Assembly (NCBI RefSeq): GCF_016920785.2
Contig: NW_024609835.1
Location: 82,556,243 to 82,620,242, forward strand
Reading direction: 5' to 3'
Length of the DNA stretch: 64,000 nucleotides
Origin: Ixodes scapularis
Lineage: Eukaryota > Arthropoda > Arachnida > Ixodida > Ixodidae
Shown: positions 1-11,210 of the stretch, in pieces
How positions within the stretch are numbered: the stretch's first letter is position 1
Layout: each line of letters starts with the position of its first letter
Notes under the pieces: model-generated
The model's database searches: none
Told to the model about the DNA's origin: nothing
Seen by the model: the letters and a program-made list of their open reading frames with translations, nothing else
Program-made: the position numbers and the translations under genes

Positions 1-743
1 CCCATTGACGAATCGCCCTATGACGAACAATTCTCTTACGACCAACGACCCGTATCCCCTTTTCTAGAACCTATGGGCGATATTAGATTTATAGTTTTGC
101 TGTTCAAGTCAGGTTTAATTTTCGAGGCCATGAATATAGTGACCTTCTTTAAGCCCTGAAAAATGTCCATCCGGCAACCTTTCTACAGAGTGCAGGGTGT
201 GCACAAAAAAAAAAGTAAACTAAGAAAAAAATTATTTTCACCACGAGATTTCACTATGCATCGCCGAACGCTATACATCTCCGCCTAAACGTGGCGATAG
301 TGGTGGCGACCAGGTCTCCAAGTTTCAGAACTTGTCGTAATCAAGTTCAAATGTTGTAAGCCTTTTTTTTTAAATTTTTAATAGGAAAACGGCGGCCGTC
401 AAGGCCCACGATTACATGGAGCTGATTGGCGTTAACTTCCGGTATCGGGGAATCCTAGAGGAAAGCTCACCCAAGGAACAAAAAATCACCGGAAGTGAAC
501 TCAACGGAAAGAAACCTTGGTAGTTGTAGTACCACCAAGGCTTTATTCGCCTCTCACGCAGGTGGTACACCACGCAATAGAGTTAGCGAGATGCGATTTT
601 TCACATTTTACTTGGACTTAGGTTCATTAGCTTAGAGTTTTTATCACATAAATTTGTGCCCCGAATGAGCAATTTCCTCCGCATCGTCAAAAGGCCGAAG
701 GACTTTTCTCTGCATCGGACAGTTTCGCAGGGAGTTTTTCTGC
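1..743. other. No gene or recognised element
   Basis: AT-rich sequence without a long ORF, a splice-consistent exon or a repeat end that I can place. Poly-A runs occur near 207 and 222. It may be old repeat sequence or intergenic DNA. Confidence 0.5.
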
Positions 744-750
744 GGTAAAC

Positions 751-835
751 TTATCTCCGGTGAGCTTTTCTCCGATGAGCTTTTCTCCAGTGAGCTTTTC
801 TTCGGTGAGCTTTTCTCAAGTGAGCTTTTCTCCAC
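751..835. repeat. 15-bp tandem minisatellite, about 5.5 copies
   Basis: Units of the form TTTTCTCCGGTGAGC follow one another with one to three substitutions each. Because 15 is divisible by three, both strands stay open and translate to repetitive Lys/Ser/Glu-type peptides. Those ORFs are products of the repeat, not genes. A decayed version of the unit extends upstream to about 700. Confidence 0.85.
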
Positions 836-1799
836 CTCCCAAATCGGGTTCCGTTTTTCCATTGAAATTTCCAGAAAATGATATATAGCTTTTTGACAAC
901 GTATCGCTTAGTTCCGAAACGTTGGCATATGGTTGAGAAACTTGAGATCACTTGCGGCAACAAGCGTTCGGCGGTGCGTGATTTATTTTTGTAGAAACAA
1001 AAACACGGTAATATTTTTTCTGTGACACCCACGTACCTGAATGTCAAATCGCTGAGATATTTGGATGCATCTCAGTGTAAATTTCTTTCCGCAGATTCGG
1101 TGTTTTGCGGCATTTACTTCTGGTGTCGAGCTAAAATACGGTGTTTTTCGGGGCTTATGTTAAAGCAAACAGGACTCGGGATTCGGCCATGGGCTTCTCT
1201 AATCACCGGCGTAGAAGAACGCGTCCCGATTATACTCGGGAAAACGTCTGGGCACCGATAAGGCGACAAGACAAGAACACGAGATAGGGGATGTGGTTCC
1301 CCGCGCGCGAGTCGCTCGGGGCGTTGGGAGCCTCTTCTCGTTCGTTTCTCCCATTCCGGCCGCTGGAGTCGCCACCGAAACGCAACCAGCACCGTTCACG
1401 ACCCGTGTTAAAAAAAGATGGCGGTCGATTGGGCGACTGACTTCGCCAACTCAGCCGAGCATTAGGCTTAGGACAGCGGGAGGCGATTTGCCATCCTGTT
1501 AGGCTGCTTTATTTGAGAGGTTGAACTAAATCATTTCGAGGACTTCTCATAATGATAACCGATCGTGAATGCTGTAAACTGCGCATGGTAGTAAATTTTT
1601 GTGATCAGTGGGCAGATTAGCTGCCGTGGCTACCGCGAGCATATAAAATGATTTGGTTCGACGGCACACAACGTGAACGATCGATCAGTTCAAGATGCCG
1701 GAGACACAACACATACCTTTACGGTCGTTCAGATGCTCTTTACTCTATCTAGCTTCTCTTTTCTTGAAATCGCGAACGGCAAATGTTGCGTTGGCCGTC
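836..1799. other. No recognised gene
   Basis: Moderately GC-rich stretch (about 1150-1480) followed by AT-rich sequence. Short ORFs occur on both strands in overlapping frames, without domain motifs. I see no defined repeat boundary. Confidence 0.45.
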
Positions 1800-1822
1800 T
1801 TGTTTATTTATTTATTTGTTTC
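1800..1822 (-). repeat. AAAT microsatellite tail at the LINE 3' end
   Basis: On the + strand TTTATTTATTTATTTG, that is AAAT repeats on the element's sense strand. This is the usual 3' tail of CR1/L2-like LINEs and marks the likely insertion end. Confidence 0.6.
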
Positions 1823-1866
1823 AAGATACTGTTAACCCCTCTTGCGTTCATTACAGGAGAGGGTAA

Positions 1867-1990
1867 ACAAAATGTACGGTAATAAACAGCAGCAGCAAAA
1901 CGAGAACACCGCATACATCACAGGAGCGTGTAAAAATATACAGAAATAAAGAGCAGCAGGAAAACGAGAAACACCGCACCAACAAGTGTA
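1867..1990 (-). repeat. Two tandem copies of a ~60-bp unit in the LINE 3' UTR
   Basis: A stretch near 1875-1925 (GTAATAAACAGCAGCAGCAA...) recurs near 1935-1985 with substitutions (AAATAAAGAGCAGCAGGAA...). Both carry ACGAGAA-CACCGCA. They lie between the C-terminal ORF and the AAAT tail, so they are 3'-UTR repeats of the LINE. Confidence 0.6.
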
Positions 1991-2020
1991 ATTTGCAATC
2001 TTATTACAAAGACAACAATA

Positions 2021-2443
2021 TTAAACTAGAAAACAGCATGCACCACTCAATAGTAACAATGAATAAACAAGTTCTGCAAGCGCTTGCAAATATTTAAAAT
2101 TCATAGAAGAACTTGAGCTCACAATTTCCTGCGGTAGAAGGTTCCATTCATCTATTGTTTTAGGAAAGAAAGAATAGTGAAATACATTAACTCTACTTTG
2201 AAAAGGCTGGATCACTTTAGAATGGCTATTTCTTAGAACCCGAGTTATACGTGGTTTCAAACACAGTGTGTAGACAATGTTGAAAAGACCATGATACATC
2301 ATAAAAATAAACTTTATTCTAGCATTCCTGCGCCGCTCGGAAAGAGGTATAAGGTCAAGCTGTTTTAACATGCCAGTAACAGAGTTGGTTCGTTTGTATC
2401 GGGAGAGTATATACCGAGCTGAAAGTCTTTGTACGTTCTCCAA
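2021..2443 (-). pseudogene. LINE ORF2 C-terminal domain remnant
   Basis: A 140-codon open stretch holds the basic region that follows the reverse transcriptase in CR1/L2/Jockey-type LINEs, with recognisable SARYILSRY, SVTGMLKQL and PLSERRRNARI blocks. It should continue the reading from the RT segment at 2518-3204, but a frameshift and stops separate them. Confidence 0.75.
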
Positions 2444-2517
2444 TTTCTGAATGTTATTTTTTCTGATGGGGGTCCCATTACAGTTGGCTACTCTAATACT
2501 GGACGTATGACTCTTTT

Positions 2518-3204
2518 CTAGATCGTCAGCTTGGCACTCATAGGAGCATACCTAAAATTCCTTTTCAAGTATCCTAATCTACGCTTAGCAGAACAGCAGA
2601 TGTTGTTGAGAAGGCCCTCCCATTTTAAGTTATTTTCAATTGTTACACCCAGATAACTATAGCTATTCACTTCTTTTAAAGGAGACCCGTTAACTGTGTA
2701 TACATAAGGTAGAATATTTTTCTTATTTGATATCCTTAGGAGTACAGTTTTGTCAATATATATTACCATCCTCCATTCTTGGCACCAAGACCCAATTTTC
2801 TGTAGAGCGCTGTCCAAATTAGTTTGATCCTCGCTTGTTTTAATATTTGTGTAAAGGAGACAGTCATCGGCAGATAATCGTACTGCAATAGAGTCATCAA
2901 TGGCTTGCGCAATGTCATTAACATATATTAAAAATAAAACCGAACATAAAACGGGGCCCTGTGGGACTCCCGGTGATACTGGTAAAACGCTAGATGCCGT
3001 GCTATGTATTTCAACAAATTGTCTTTTTTCCTTGATGCATGCACTTATCCAATTAACCAATTCCGAGCTGACCCCAATTAATTGAAGTTTTTTTGTCAAG
3101 TGTTTATTCGGGACTCGTTCGAAAGCTTTTGACATATCTAGAAATATCGCGTCAGTTTGTCCCCCGGCATCCAATTGATTTGCAAAAGTCGTGAATGCAT
3201 TCAC
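2518..3204 (-). pseudogene. LINE reverse transcriptase, palm and thumb part
   Basis: The 228-codon stretch carries FLDMSKAFERV (RT motif A, Asp present), SPGVPQGPVLCSVLFLIYVND (motif B), and the catalytic motif C as SADDCLLY, where the first residue of the usual YADD is Ser. The following LLRISNKK and YLGVTIENNLKW blocks are motifs D-E. The altered first residue of motif C, together with the surrounding breaks, argues against activity. Confidence 0.88.
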
Positions 3205-3552
3205 TTAACTTGGTAACCGTTGAAAGTTTTTGTCTAAAGCCGGGCTGGTTTTTAGAAAAAGGTTATTGTTTTCTAACTTGTCGTATAATGATTTTGAGAC
3301 AATGTGTTCTATTATTTTACAACTGGTACTCGTCAGTGATATTGGCCTATAACTGGTCGAGGATAATTTGTTGACAGCTTTAAAAATAGGCACGACTTTC
3401 CCGCATCGCCAGTCGGAGGAAACGTAACTTTGCGATAACGAAGCTTTAAAGATAAGCGTTAGATATTCTAAAACGCACTCAGCGTGCCGTTTTAAGAATG
3501 CGTTTGGAATGTTAACGGGTCCCCCAGACTTATGCACTTTAAGTTGCAACAA
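3205..3552 (-). pseudogene. LINE reverse transcriptase, fingers part
   Basis: Contains KSGGPVNIPNAFLKRHAE, DWRCGKVVPIFK and SYRPISLTSTSCKIIEHIV, the RT0-RT2 blocks of non-LTR reverse transcriptases. It abuts the palm segment at 3204 but lies in another frame, so a frameshift and stop separate two parts of one ancestral ORF2. Confidence 0.85.
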
Positions 3553-4342
3553 AAGAGAAAAGAATGCCTTCTTTTGAAATAGAAATTGCTGTTATTACAG
3601 GTCCGCTGTTTCCAACACTGCCTCTCACATCGTGACCAGGAAATTTAAGCACTTTACCGGAAAACACGGACTGAAAGAAAGTGTTGAATACATTGGTTAT
3701 AACCTCTGGTTATTAAAAAATTCACCGTCAACTTCAAGATCTGATATGGGCTTTTTTTGTGGGAGAGAGATAACGCCAAAATTGCTTGGGGTTCGGCCTT
3801 ATCAAATTTTGAATAGTGACAGTAAAATATATTCGCTTTGATGCACGTAGGTTATCCTTCAATTTATCAGATAAACACAAAATTGTTTGCTTATCAACTA
3901 ACATCTTTTTACGCTTCCGCTTTATCTGCATTTTTAAATGCAAAATTTCCCTGGTGATAATTGGGTTTTGCTTATTTTTTATTAGTGTTAGGGGATTATA
4001 AAGTTTAATGCTATAGTTAACTATTCATTTAAAGTCCTCCCGCATTTCACCTACCGGCCTGGGGCGTTCGAACTCATACAAAGCCATCTCAAGGTAGTCT
4101 AAAATGTCAACGTCACTTGCCATCTCACAGTCCCTTACAAACTTTTCAGTATGTTCATTGATGGTCTATCTGAATTCAAATGACAAGTCACGCTAACTAG
4201 ATCGTTCACTGAGACATCATAATCTGATAGGTCGCTACTCAAAAATACTAAATCCAGAGTTGTGTCAGCATATCTGCCGTGCCTGGTGCTCTGATTGACA
4301 ACTCGCGTAAAATCAAAATTAAAAGCGAGGTCGAGAATAATT

Positions 4343-4804
4343 TCAGAATGTTCGGTATCGATAGTACCTGGTGCAAGTTTTTTCGAACTCCGACAGGTTG
4401 AAGTCGCCTGCTATTACAACATGTGATTTATGTTTAATATTAGCTTCCACGTAATCGTACAACTTTTCCATGAATGACATAGGTGTACCTTGTATACGAT
4501 ATACAGCAGTGACAGTGATCAGGTTACTGGGCCATTTAATTCGACAAAACAGACTTTCGTGGTCTCGAATATGATTGAGCAGAGGGCTACACTCAACATG
4601 AGACTTGACTATGATCGCCACGCCACCGCCACGTGACCCTTGGTCTCTTCGGTGTACCTTATAGTTCAATGGAGACATCTCATTATCATCATTATCACAA
4701 TGTAGCCAAGTTTCGGTGATGACAGCAACATCAGGGCTATATGATAACAAAACTTGTTCAAGTTTGTCAACTTTATTTACTAAACTACGAGCGTTCAAGT
4801 TCAC
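4343..4804 (-). pseudogene. LINE apurinic-type endonuclease domain
   Basis: The 153-codon stretch begins with NLNARSL and includes PDVAVITETWL (catalytic Glu block), RRDQGSRGGGVAIIVK and the terminal AGDFNL block, all signatures of the exonuclease-endonuclease-phosphatase domain that nicks target DNA for LINE integration. It is followed by a broken stretch before the RT. Confidence 0.88.
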
Positions 4805-5389
4805 AACAAGAAGAAGTCATGATTGGCAGATCTACTAGGCTGTCATGCAGGTTGTTTTCAGCGTCCCAGCGGTACAATGCATCATCGATTGGTATCTTAT
4901 CATTGAGTAGCCTGACTTTCGAACCGTTGTCTTTATCTGCCTTCGCGCAATACTTCGTCTCACCCTACGATGGACTAGACGCAAAAGCTACGCACAGCCA
5001 TATCCAATCATGAGCCACTTAGAAGTTGCGTGGTATTTCGCTTCGATGCACGTATCGGTGTCCGCGTCTCGGATAACTAATTGAATCGAAGAGAATGAGT
5101 GACAGATCAATTTTTCATTTAAAGGAAGTCACGACAAAACAGGCTCGTTAAAGTCTCGAAGCTATAGTAATGATGCAGTACTTTTTGATTCGGAACATTA
5201 TTTGTCCACCACTAATCAATGTTAAGCATGTCATAGTTTAGCGTAACGTGATTGGACCGGGCGGCCCGTGGCTCTTTGGCGTTTAGCTCATCGTAGGATG
5301 AGACAAGGTATAGCCCATAGAAGTTTTCGTATTCCTAGTGTTTCTTTGGAATTGTCGTTCGATACAGAGATGGTTCACCCTTTTAGCTT

Positions 5390-6422
5390 GAAACAGTTCT
5401 GAAGGACTTCCATTTTTTCGTTATAATCATATAGTTTCATGATAACCGGCCTACTGTTGTTTCCACGTTTAGCCCCCAGCCTATAATTCCTTCAAGAGAC
5501 TGCAGTCTTACACCTAATTGTTCAAAAACAGTTTTTTGGTAACCATTATCTTTCATCTCTTTTTCTGTCTCGTTTATCATTTCAGGGATACCGAATACAA
5601 GAAGAATATTTTTGCGGCACCTATCTTACAGATCAACTAACCTTCCTTGAATTTCTTTCACGGTGTTCTGTAAGCTATGGATAACTTCGTCGCATACTTT
5701 CACGGCCTGGAAGTCATTTTCCACCCGTGGTATTTTCTCAGAAAGTTTTTCAAACTTATCCTCGTGTCGAGCCTGATTTTCTTTAACGCATTAATATCTT
5801 TAGTTACGACAGTTTGTCTTTGCAACAATTTTTCGAGTGATTCTTCAACAGTCGTTGGTACGGAGTTTTGCTCTACGTCTCCAGAAAGCAGTAATAGGAG
5901 CATCTTACAACATTCTGACATCTCACGGCAAACAACTTGAGGGCACGGCACAACAACAATCAATTTATTGCTCGTTTTTAGGCTACCGTCACAGCAATAC
6001 ACAGCAACCTGATTGACGACAGAAAGAAGCGGCATGTCAGCTGTGCGCTCGACGATGTTGTCATGCCCTCTGAAGGAACCGGTAGTGGCCGTGTCCCTTC
6101 TGTAAGCGTTCGAGAGTGGTGACGCCATGCGTTTTGACGTCGCATCTGTTTCAGGCAAGTAAGGTGGTTCCAGCTGATTCGGCACGTGCAGCAATCTTGT
6201 GGTCACTGCTATGTCGGTCAACGAGCATGACGAGGGAGCTGCCAGTGCGCTACACAGCAACACCTGATTGACGACAAAAAGAAGCGGCATGTCATCTCTG
6301 TGCTTGACGATGTTGCCGTGCTGTGACATCAGTCGTACGCCGGAAACACGAGCTGCCACGGATTTACACGTTGCAGAATGTTCCACATGTTCACTAGTAA
6401 AGGGCGCAACGATCACACACAA
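5390..6422 (-). pseudogene. LINE ORF1 with a degenerate 2A-like motif
   Basis: On the minus strand the open stretch 6422-5700 carries the block LLLLLSGDVEQNSVP, which resembles the 2A ribosome-skipping sequence (consensus ending DxExNPGP) but has lost the final NPGP. Downstream is a Lys/Glu-rich, coiled-coil-like stretch, then (frame broken, about 5640-5400) a block with RCRKNI and FGIPE typical of ORF1 RRM-like domains. Stops near 5633 and 5440 interrupt it. 2A sequences at the start of ORF1 are documented for APE-type LINEs, so I read this as an eroded example. Confidence 0.7.
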
Positions 6423-6567
6423 TCATCATCAGCGTTTACACCGTTGCGCACTTTCACGATTCGCTAAAATATTTCAAATTTCACGTACAGTCTCACGCAA
6501 CGGACCAGCTGCACCGTTCGGGATTTCGGAAACGTGGGCTCGAAAAACGACTAGCCAAAACTCCCTA

Positions 6568-6655
6568 GTGACAATAAGCAGAGACGGGCATTACAGCAGT
6601 GACAATAAGGAGTGATAATAAGGAGTGACGATAAGCAGAGACGGGTATTACAAAC
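6568..6655. repeat. Short tandem repeat near the LINE 5' side
   Basis: GTGACAATAAGCAGAGACGG recurs with variation (GTGACAATAAGGAGTGATAA, GTGACGATAAGCAGAGACGG), giving two long units and extra short ones. It may be a 5'-UTR repeat of the LINE, since it lies just beyond the ORF1 stretch. Confidence 0.5.
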
Positions 6656-7192
6656 AAGATGTTAGCGACATCCACCAGGTGTTCTTTGCTAATGGTTTAA
6701 TTCGTTTTAAAATTCCTTTTCGTGTCTTTTTCAATGAGAGATTTGTTTGTCTGATGGGATAATGCTCCCTTGAACACGAATTGACCAACAAATAAGCCTC
6801 GAAATTTCGTTGTATTATCCCTTTAAGGTTTGTCTCGGACAGCCTTTGAAGTATGGCAACACTGGTTTGCGCCGTAGTTTAGAAACTTCGCGGTGCAGTA
6901 AACCCGCTTTACTTAGTTTCACCTTAAGTTGAGGCGTAACAGATGCTACGAGCTAATCGGACCGATCAAGCGGCGTTAAAAGCGCAAGTCACTGGGCCAC
7001 CTTTGCATATAATTGGTTCAGGGATGATAGAACAAGTACAGAAGCACAAAAAAAACACCATAATGGTGACTATATGACGCTGTCTGAGTGGTCCCACCAG
7101 CTTGTAGCGTTGGCTGCGTCTGAACTTGAGGTGAAACGAAGTATAAAAAAAATTGCGGTGGCTTAGCTCGGCTATGTTAGGATATACGTAGC
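6656..7192. other. No recognised gene
   Basis: AT-rich, no domain-bearing ORF and no clear repeat ends. It connects the LINE remnant to the GC-rich repeat at 7200. Confidence 0.4.
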
Positions 7193-7199
7193 GTGAGCT

Positions 7200-7575
7200 T
7201 ATGGGCACAAAATGAGAGGCGCTATCAAGCGGCTCCTGTGCAGCGTCAGACTTGGCTACTGCGCAACGGAGGCGCACAGCTGGGCACGCGGCGGCGCCAG
7301 TGTGTCTGCCGTGGCTATGACGTCACTCCACTGGAATGCGTAGACCGGCGAGGCGCGCGCGGTGGCGGTGGAGCGCACGGCGGCGTCGGCTCCGGCCGCC
7401 AGCTGTGCGCCGTGTGACGTCACTGCTCCTCGCGCATGCGCAGACCGGCGAGGCGCGCGCGGCGGCGGCGGAGCGCGCGGCGGCGACGGAGCGCGCGGCG
7501 GCGGTGGCTCCGGCACGCCAGCTGTGCGCCCTGTGACGTCACTGCTCCTAGCTCTTGCGCACCATGGAACACGGC
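7200..7575. repeat. CpG-rich tandem repeat with CRE-like palindromes
   Basis: A GC-rich unit of roughly 97-119 bp is repeated two to three times. Each copy contains GACGTCACT (at 7319, 7416 and 7535), GACCGGCGAGGCGCGCGCGG and CCAGCTGTGCGCC. The longer spacing of the second pair comes from an internal duplication of the GGAGCGCGCGGCGGC stretch. TGACGTCA (a CREB/ATF site) recurs in the last two copies. Overlapping Ala/Arg-rich ORFs are composition artefacts. It could be a promoter of a retroelement or a CpG minisatellite. Confidence 0.65.
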
Positions 7576-7863
7576 TCATTATGCGAGCCACGCGAAACTC
7601 CTCAACTTCGGCCAGTGTAGCTCACGCTACAAAAAGGCAACTGGGCAATGAGTGTTTGATGGCGAATTATAGCTCGAGGTCTCTGACGTGCATCATGTAG
7701 CAATAGAGAGACTTAGCAAACCGCTCCCGATACCTCCGATACCCCCGTAAACGACACGATGTATGCGCAAAGACGGCGACGGAGTATCGGTATCGGAGTC
7801 GTCGGAATGATCTACTCAAACTCTATAATAGTACACGACCGCCCAGGGGTGGTAATTGCACCC

Positions 7864-7965
7864 AGGAACCCTGGGCTCTGATGTTTGATGTCTGAAGACT
7901 CTGATGTCTGAGGAAAAACACCGTCTGATAAAAAATGCCGTCTGATGTAAACTCCGTCTGATGAA
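7864..7965. repeat. Short GTCTGATG repeat cluster
   Basis: GTCTGATG-like words recur about seven times at irregular spacing (CTCTGATG, GATGTCTGA, CCGTCTGAT). It looks like a decayed simple repeat. The isolated CTGATGA word at 7957 lacks the partner sequences of a hammerhead ribozyme. Confidence 0.4.
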
Positions 7966-8079
7966 AAACGCTGGCAAAAATGTAGCAGCTCCGATCACAA
8001 GATTCGAATATAAAGTAAAATACCACAATGCACATGTACCTGCAGGAGTTCGTCGACACTGCGAGACCACAAGAGGCAG

Positions 8080-8121
8080 CATGATTTGTACCCTTGCTCT
8101 GCTGACGGTACTCGCGATTAC
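8080..8121 (+). CDS. Possible first exon: signal peptide of an unidentified secreted protein
   Basis: An ATG opens a 14-codon stretch, MICTLALLTVLAIT, hydrophobic like a signal peptide, immediately followed by a good donor (ACG|GTAAGTACC). A TATAAAG lies about 70 bases upstream (near 8010), compatible with a TATA-driven promoter. This is the usual layout of a salivary-type secreted peptide gene. However, the obvious downstream acceptor (TTATGCAG, ending 8215) followed by the open stretch to 8403 does not keep the frame, so no complete gene can be built here. It could be a pseudogene or a chance pattern. Confidence 0.3.
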
Positions 8122-8215
8122 GGTAAGTACCAATCAAATTGTAATTGTGTTCGAGGTCGAGGTCTTATAATCGCGTTACTTTAGTTACTACTCTTATGTT
8201 TGCAAACTTATGCAG

Positions 8216-9426
8216 GAGTACGAGATATACCGCGGTATTGTCCTATAAAGAATTATGGGTATTTGATTTGCGAACGACGGACTGCGCAGATTCAACGCGA
8301 CAATTACCGACAACTTGAGGCACGACGGGTTTGGCGAGTCCCAAGGAATACAATTCAAACGCAAGTTCGTCTGCTTATCGCGCAGGGGTCACAGTGGCGG
8401 TAGAACGACGAGCTCTGATTGTTCCTGATTGGATCCCCCTCTGGAGGGGGGGGGGGGGGGGGGGGACAGGGGGAGGGGGGCTTTGATAGGGGCTTCTTTT
8501 TGTAGGAGAGGAAAAGCACATCACTGGCGGCGGCGGTTGTCCGGCGCAGGGAGGCCCTCGACCGTTGTTGACCGACTTGTGTCCTCCTTTTGTGCCCCTT
8601 CGCGGGGTTGGGCTGGTGTCGGACTCTGAGGGGTTTCTTCCTGTCGATCCTTCCTAGGTTGTTCTCTTGGCGAGGCCCGGTTTTTTCTTAGTTCAGTTCC
8701 CGGTTTGCTTTTTGGTGAAATTTCCGCTCTGTCCGAGGATCCGATTCATTTATATCGAACTGGCTTTAGATAGGTTGTGCCTACGCTGGCGGTACCGGTC
8801 GAGGATCATATACTTTTCCTTGTTTTACCTTCCTCCCACTAACGAATGTCCCTGATTGGAAGGATAGTGGGTAGTCCTCGACGCTATCTTCCTTGAAGTT
8901 TACCCACTCTCCTTCCGATCGGAGCCAATGAGAGCTCGGTGTTCTGACGTCACCACACACGCAGCGCTAGAAGCAGACAAACTTGCGCTTCGAATATCAC
9001 TGCGCAGTCAATTCCACATCTTTATTTATTAATTTGCTGCTTACGCCATACGCGTATCAACTTAGCTTTGTTGTGGGCTCTTTCGCTCTGAGAATAGTAA
9101 CTCATCGTTCGGTTCGTTTATAATTCTCGTTTCAGAAATATCTCGTCTTTAAGCCCAGAAATCTTTAAAATAAATAAAATATACGTGGACACTTATAATA
9201 CAAGATATTCGCTCCATCCTGAGATACCTAGGTTCTTTGCCGCTTTTTAACACCCAATATTGGTGCGTAAAGTCTAATAATAGTATATTCCCATTGTAAA
9301 TGCATGATTCAAAATTAAACAAAAAAATATAATCTGCTAGATCTACACTTAAGGTGTTTTTTATGTATATAAAATAAACTCTCTATATTTATAATCACAA
9401 CCGCCTTTAAATCTATGGGTGACTGC
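8216..9426. other. No recognised gene; contains a poly-G run
   Basis: The open stretch to 8403 has no recognisable domain. A run of about 22 G lies at 8439-8463, then T/C-rich and AT-rich sequence. I see no element ends before the TTAA site at 9427. Confidence 0.4.
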
Positions 9427-9430
9427 TTAA

Positions 9431-10113
9431 AGGGGCACTGACACATCAAAATCATATTTTTTTTTTATTATCCGAAACGATTGAAAACGATGCCGGGACA
9501 TTACCCTCAAAATTTGAAATTTGGGAATTCAGTATTTATGAAGTAAAAAAAACAATTTCCAAATGCCGAATTCGAAGTTCCCGCGCGATCGGTGCCGGTG
9601 CCTTGACGTCAAAAATTGCGGAGACCTGAGAGTCGACTTTCTTTCACCACTCCCTGCTGTTGCCATGGCGACCCAAAGCGAGGAGGAAAGGAGTGAGCGG
9701 CGGCGTTGCGGCGGACCGGTTTTGAGCGGTGTCGCCTGTTTTCCGTTGGAGGATACAAATCCAGGAGACGGCACCACAACGAACTCCCGATTTTTGGTAT
9801 TTCAAAAAGAAGGGCCGTAGTGCTTTCGCAATTGCGTTAAAAAACATGTTTTAGGATTGCCGTAATTAAATGTTATAGAGATGTCGCCTACAAAGCTTCT
9901 AAATTTCATGATTCTTGACGTCACCCCGATCAAAAGAAACGAGGAGGTGAGAGGCGGGAAAATCAAACGCCAAAAATAAAAAGGCGCGCGCGCGCGCGGG
10001 AAAATGTTTTTTCGCGATGCGTTTTTTTTTTTTTTTTTTGCGTGTCTATGACTGCAACTTGCATCGTTTTAGACAATAAAAATAAATACGACCTTTGGGG
10101 TGTCAGTGCCCCT
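9431..10113. mobile_element. TTAA-flanked non-autonomous DNA transposon, 683 bp
   Basis: The ends are inverted: AGGGGCACTGACAC at the left and GTGTCAGTGCCCCT at the right. Each is flanked directly by TTAA (9427-9430 and 10114-10117), the target duplication of piggyBac-type transposons. The interior has no transposase, a GC dinucleotide run near 9983 and a T run near 10021. It is therefore a non-autonomous copy mobilised in trans. The perfect ends and target duplication suggest it is not very old. Confidence 0.85.
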
Positions 10114-10117
10114 TTAA

Positions 10118-11060
10118 GACTTTCACGATGTAGAACTACAGATGGTGTGAGGATGCTTTAGAAGACAAAGAAGAAGCTGTCCTTAAATAAATAATTTTTG
10201 GCTGGTTATGGAGACAGTGAGGTCCTTGTCCCTTCTGTTCCGGGTCACACGGTTTAATATTATGGATGTGCGCCAGCTCGCTCGCGATTTACTCTTAATT
10301 TACAAAAAAAAAAAAAAAATCTGATTCTTTAGAAAAGTTCTAAATCTTTTTGAGTGAGTAATGCACTATGTTGACGATGAATAAGTCTGTTTCCTTACCT
10401 TGCATACAACTATAGCTGGTGATAGGTAAAGACAGAGGTCTCAAACACGCGGCCCGAGGTATGCATGAGGCCCGCTCCTCGCTGGGATACGGCCCGCACG
10501 CAACCGGCTTCGAGCCCGGGCCCGCCTCCTTCTCTTGAGCGCTTGAAATGGCATGCGCCATGAGGATCTCATATCGCCGATTCATTTCCCTTCGAAACAT
10601 GGCTATGCTCTAAGAACGTATTCACATAGTTTAAACTATTTTGTTTTTGTTTACTTTGTGCTTTGTTTTAATTTTTCTTCCCAGCTTTTTGTCCTGCTAA
10701 GAGTACCCCTATGACAACATACATTTCGCTAATTTCCTCAAGTTCAAGGGTAGTCCGCGAGTGCAGTTCCACGCGCTGCCGGTACCGCCTTTTGCAACAG
10801 TAACCGTTCTAAAATAAAATCCAATACAAATGGCACTTCGCACGCGCCTTCATCAACGTCTCGACATGGTTGTTTACTTCGAATATTTTATACGTATAAG
10901 GGCGAACACGTGCAGGGCGTGTGCTTACGTTCACAACATTCTTTTTGGTGCTAGGGTAATTTAGCAAAAGGTTTATTCCGCTACCATTTTTTATAGACTT
11001 AAAACAAATTTGGTGGTTGTGTATGTGTTTATACGGACTAGAACTTGGTCTGCCTCAACG
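10118..11060. other. No gene; possible hAT-like end at 10434
   Basis: Near 10434 the words CAGAGGTCTCAAACACGCGG and GGCCCG resemble the terminus of hAT (Charlie-type) elements, but I could not find the partner end. The rest is AT-rich without coding features. Confidence 0.35.
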
Positions 11061-11061
11061 G

Positions 11062-11210
11062 GCGACGAGTCTCCCATCTGTAGATGAGCAATTTAGCGAG
11101 CGCAGTATAACCGCTAGTCTGGGGTCTTTAACGTGTACCACGCAGTATTGATACACGACCGCACGCCGGTATGATGCTCATCCAGATCAAAACGAGCAGG
11201 AGGGGGGTTG
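11062..11210. repeat. Interspersed repeat shared with 60375-60510
   Basis: Runs such as GAGCAATTTAGC, TGGGGTCTTTAACGTG and GATACACGACCGCACG, and GATGCTCATCCAGATC, recur in the same order and spacing at 60389-60500. The family is not identified. It could be a SINE or LINE 3' fragment. Confidence 0.75.

Larger units (their letters stand above)
1800..6450 (-). mobile_element. Decayed APE-type LINE, minus strand
   Basis: Read on the minus strand this has the order of an apurinic-endonuclease non-LTR retrotransposon: ORF1 (about 6422-5390), endonuclease (4804-4343), reverse transcriptase (3552-2518), C-terminal domain (2443-2021), and a 3' end near 1800 with an AAAT-type tail. Every ORF is broken by stops and frameshifts, so this is a dead copy. 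The C-terminal wording resembles CR1/L2/Jockey-type tick LINEs, but I cannot fix the clade by eye. The 5' limit is uncertain and may include the short repeats at 6568-6655. Confidence 0.88.

Noticed and set aside
644..1047. Lys/Ser/Glu-rich repeat proteins
   Set aside because: Translation of a 15-bp minisatellite in two frames.
7256..7700. Ala/Arg/Pro-rich ORFs on both strands
   Set aside because: Produced by the GC-rich tandem repeat; frames overlap and no motif is present.
7950..7985. CTGATGA followed by AAAA as a hammerhead
   Set aside because: No helix II and no GAAAC/GUC partner; part of a GTCTGATG simple repeat.
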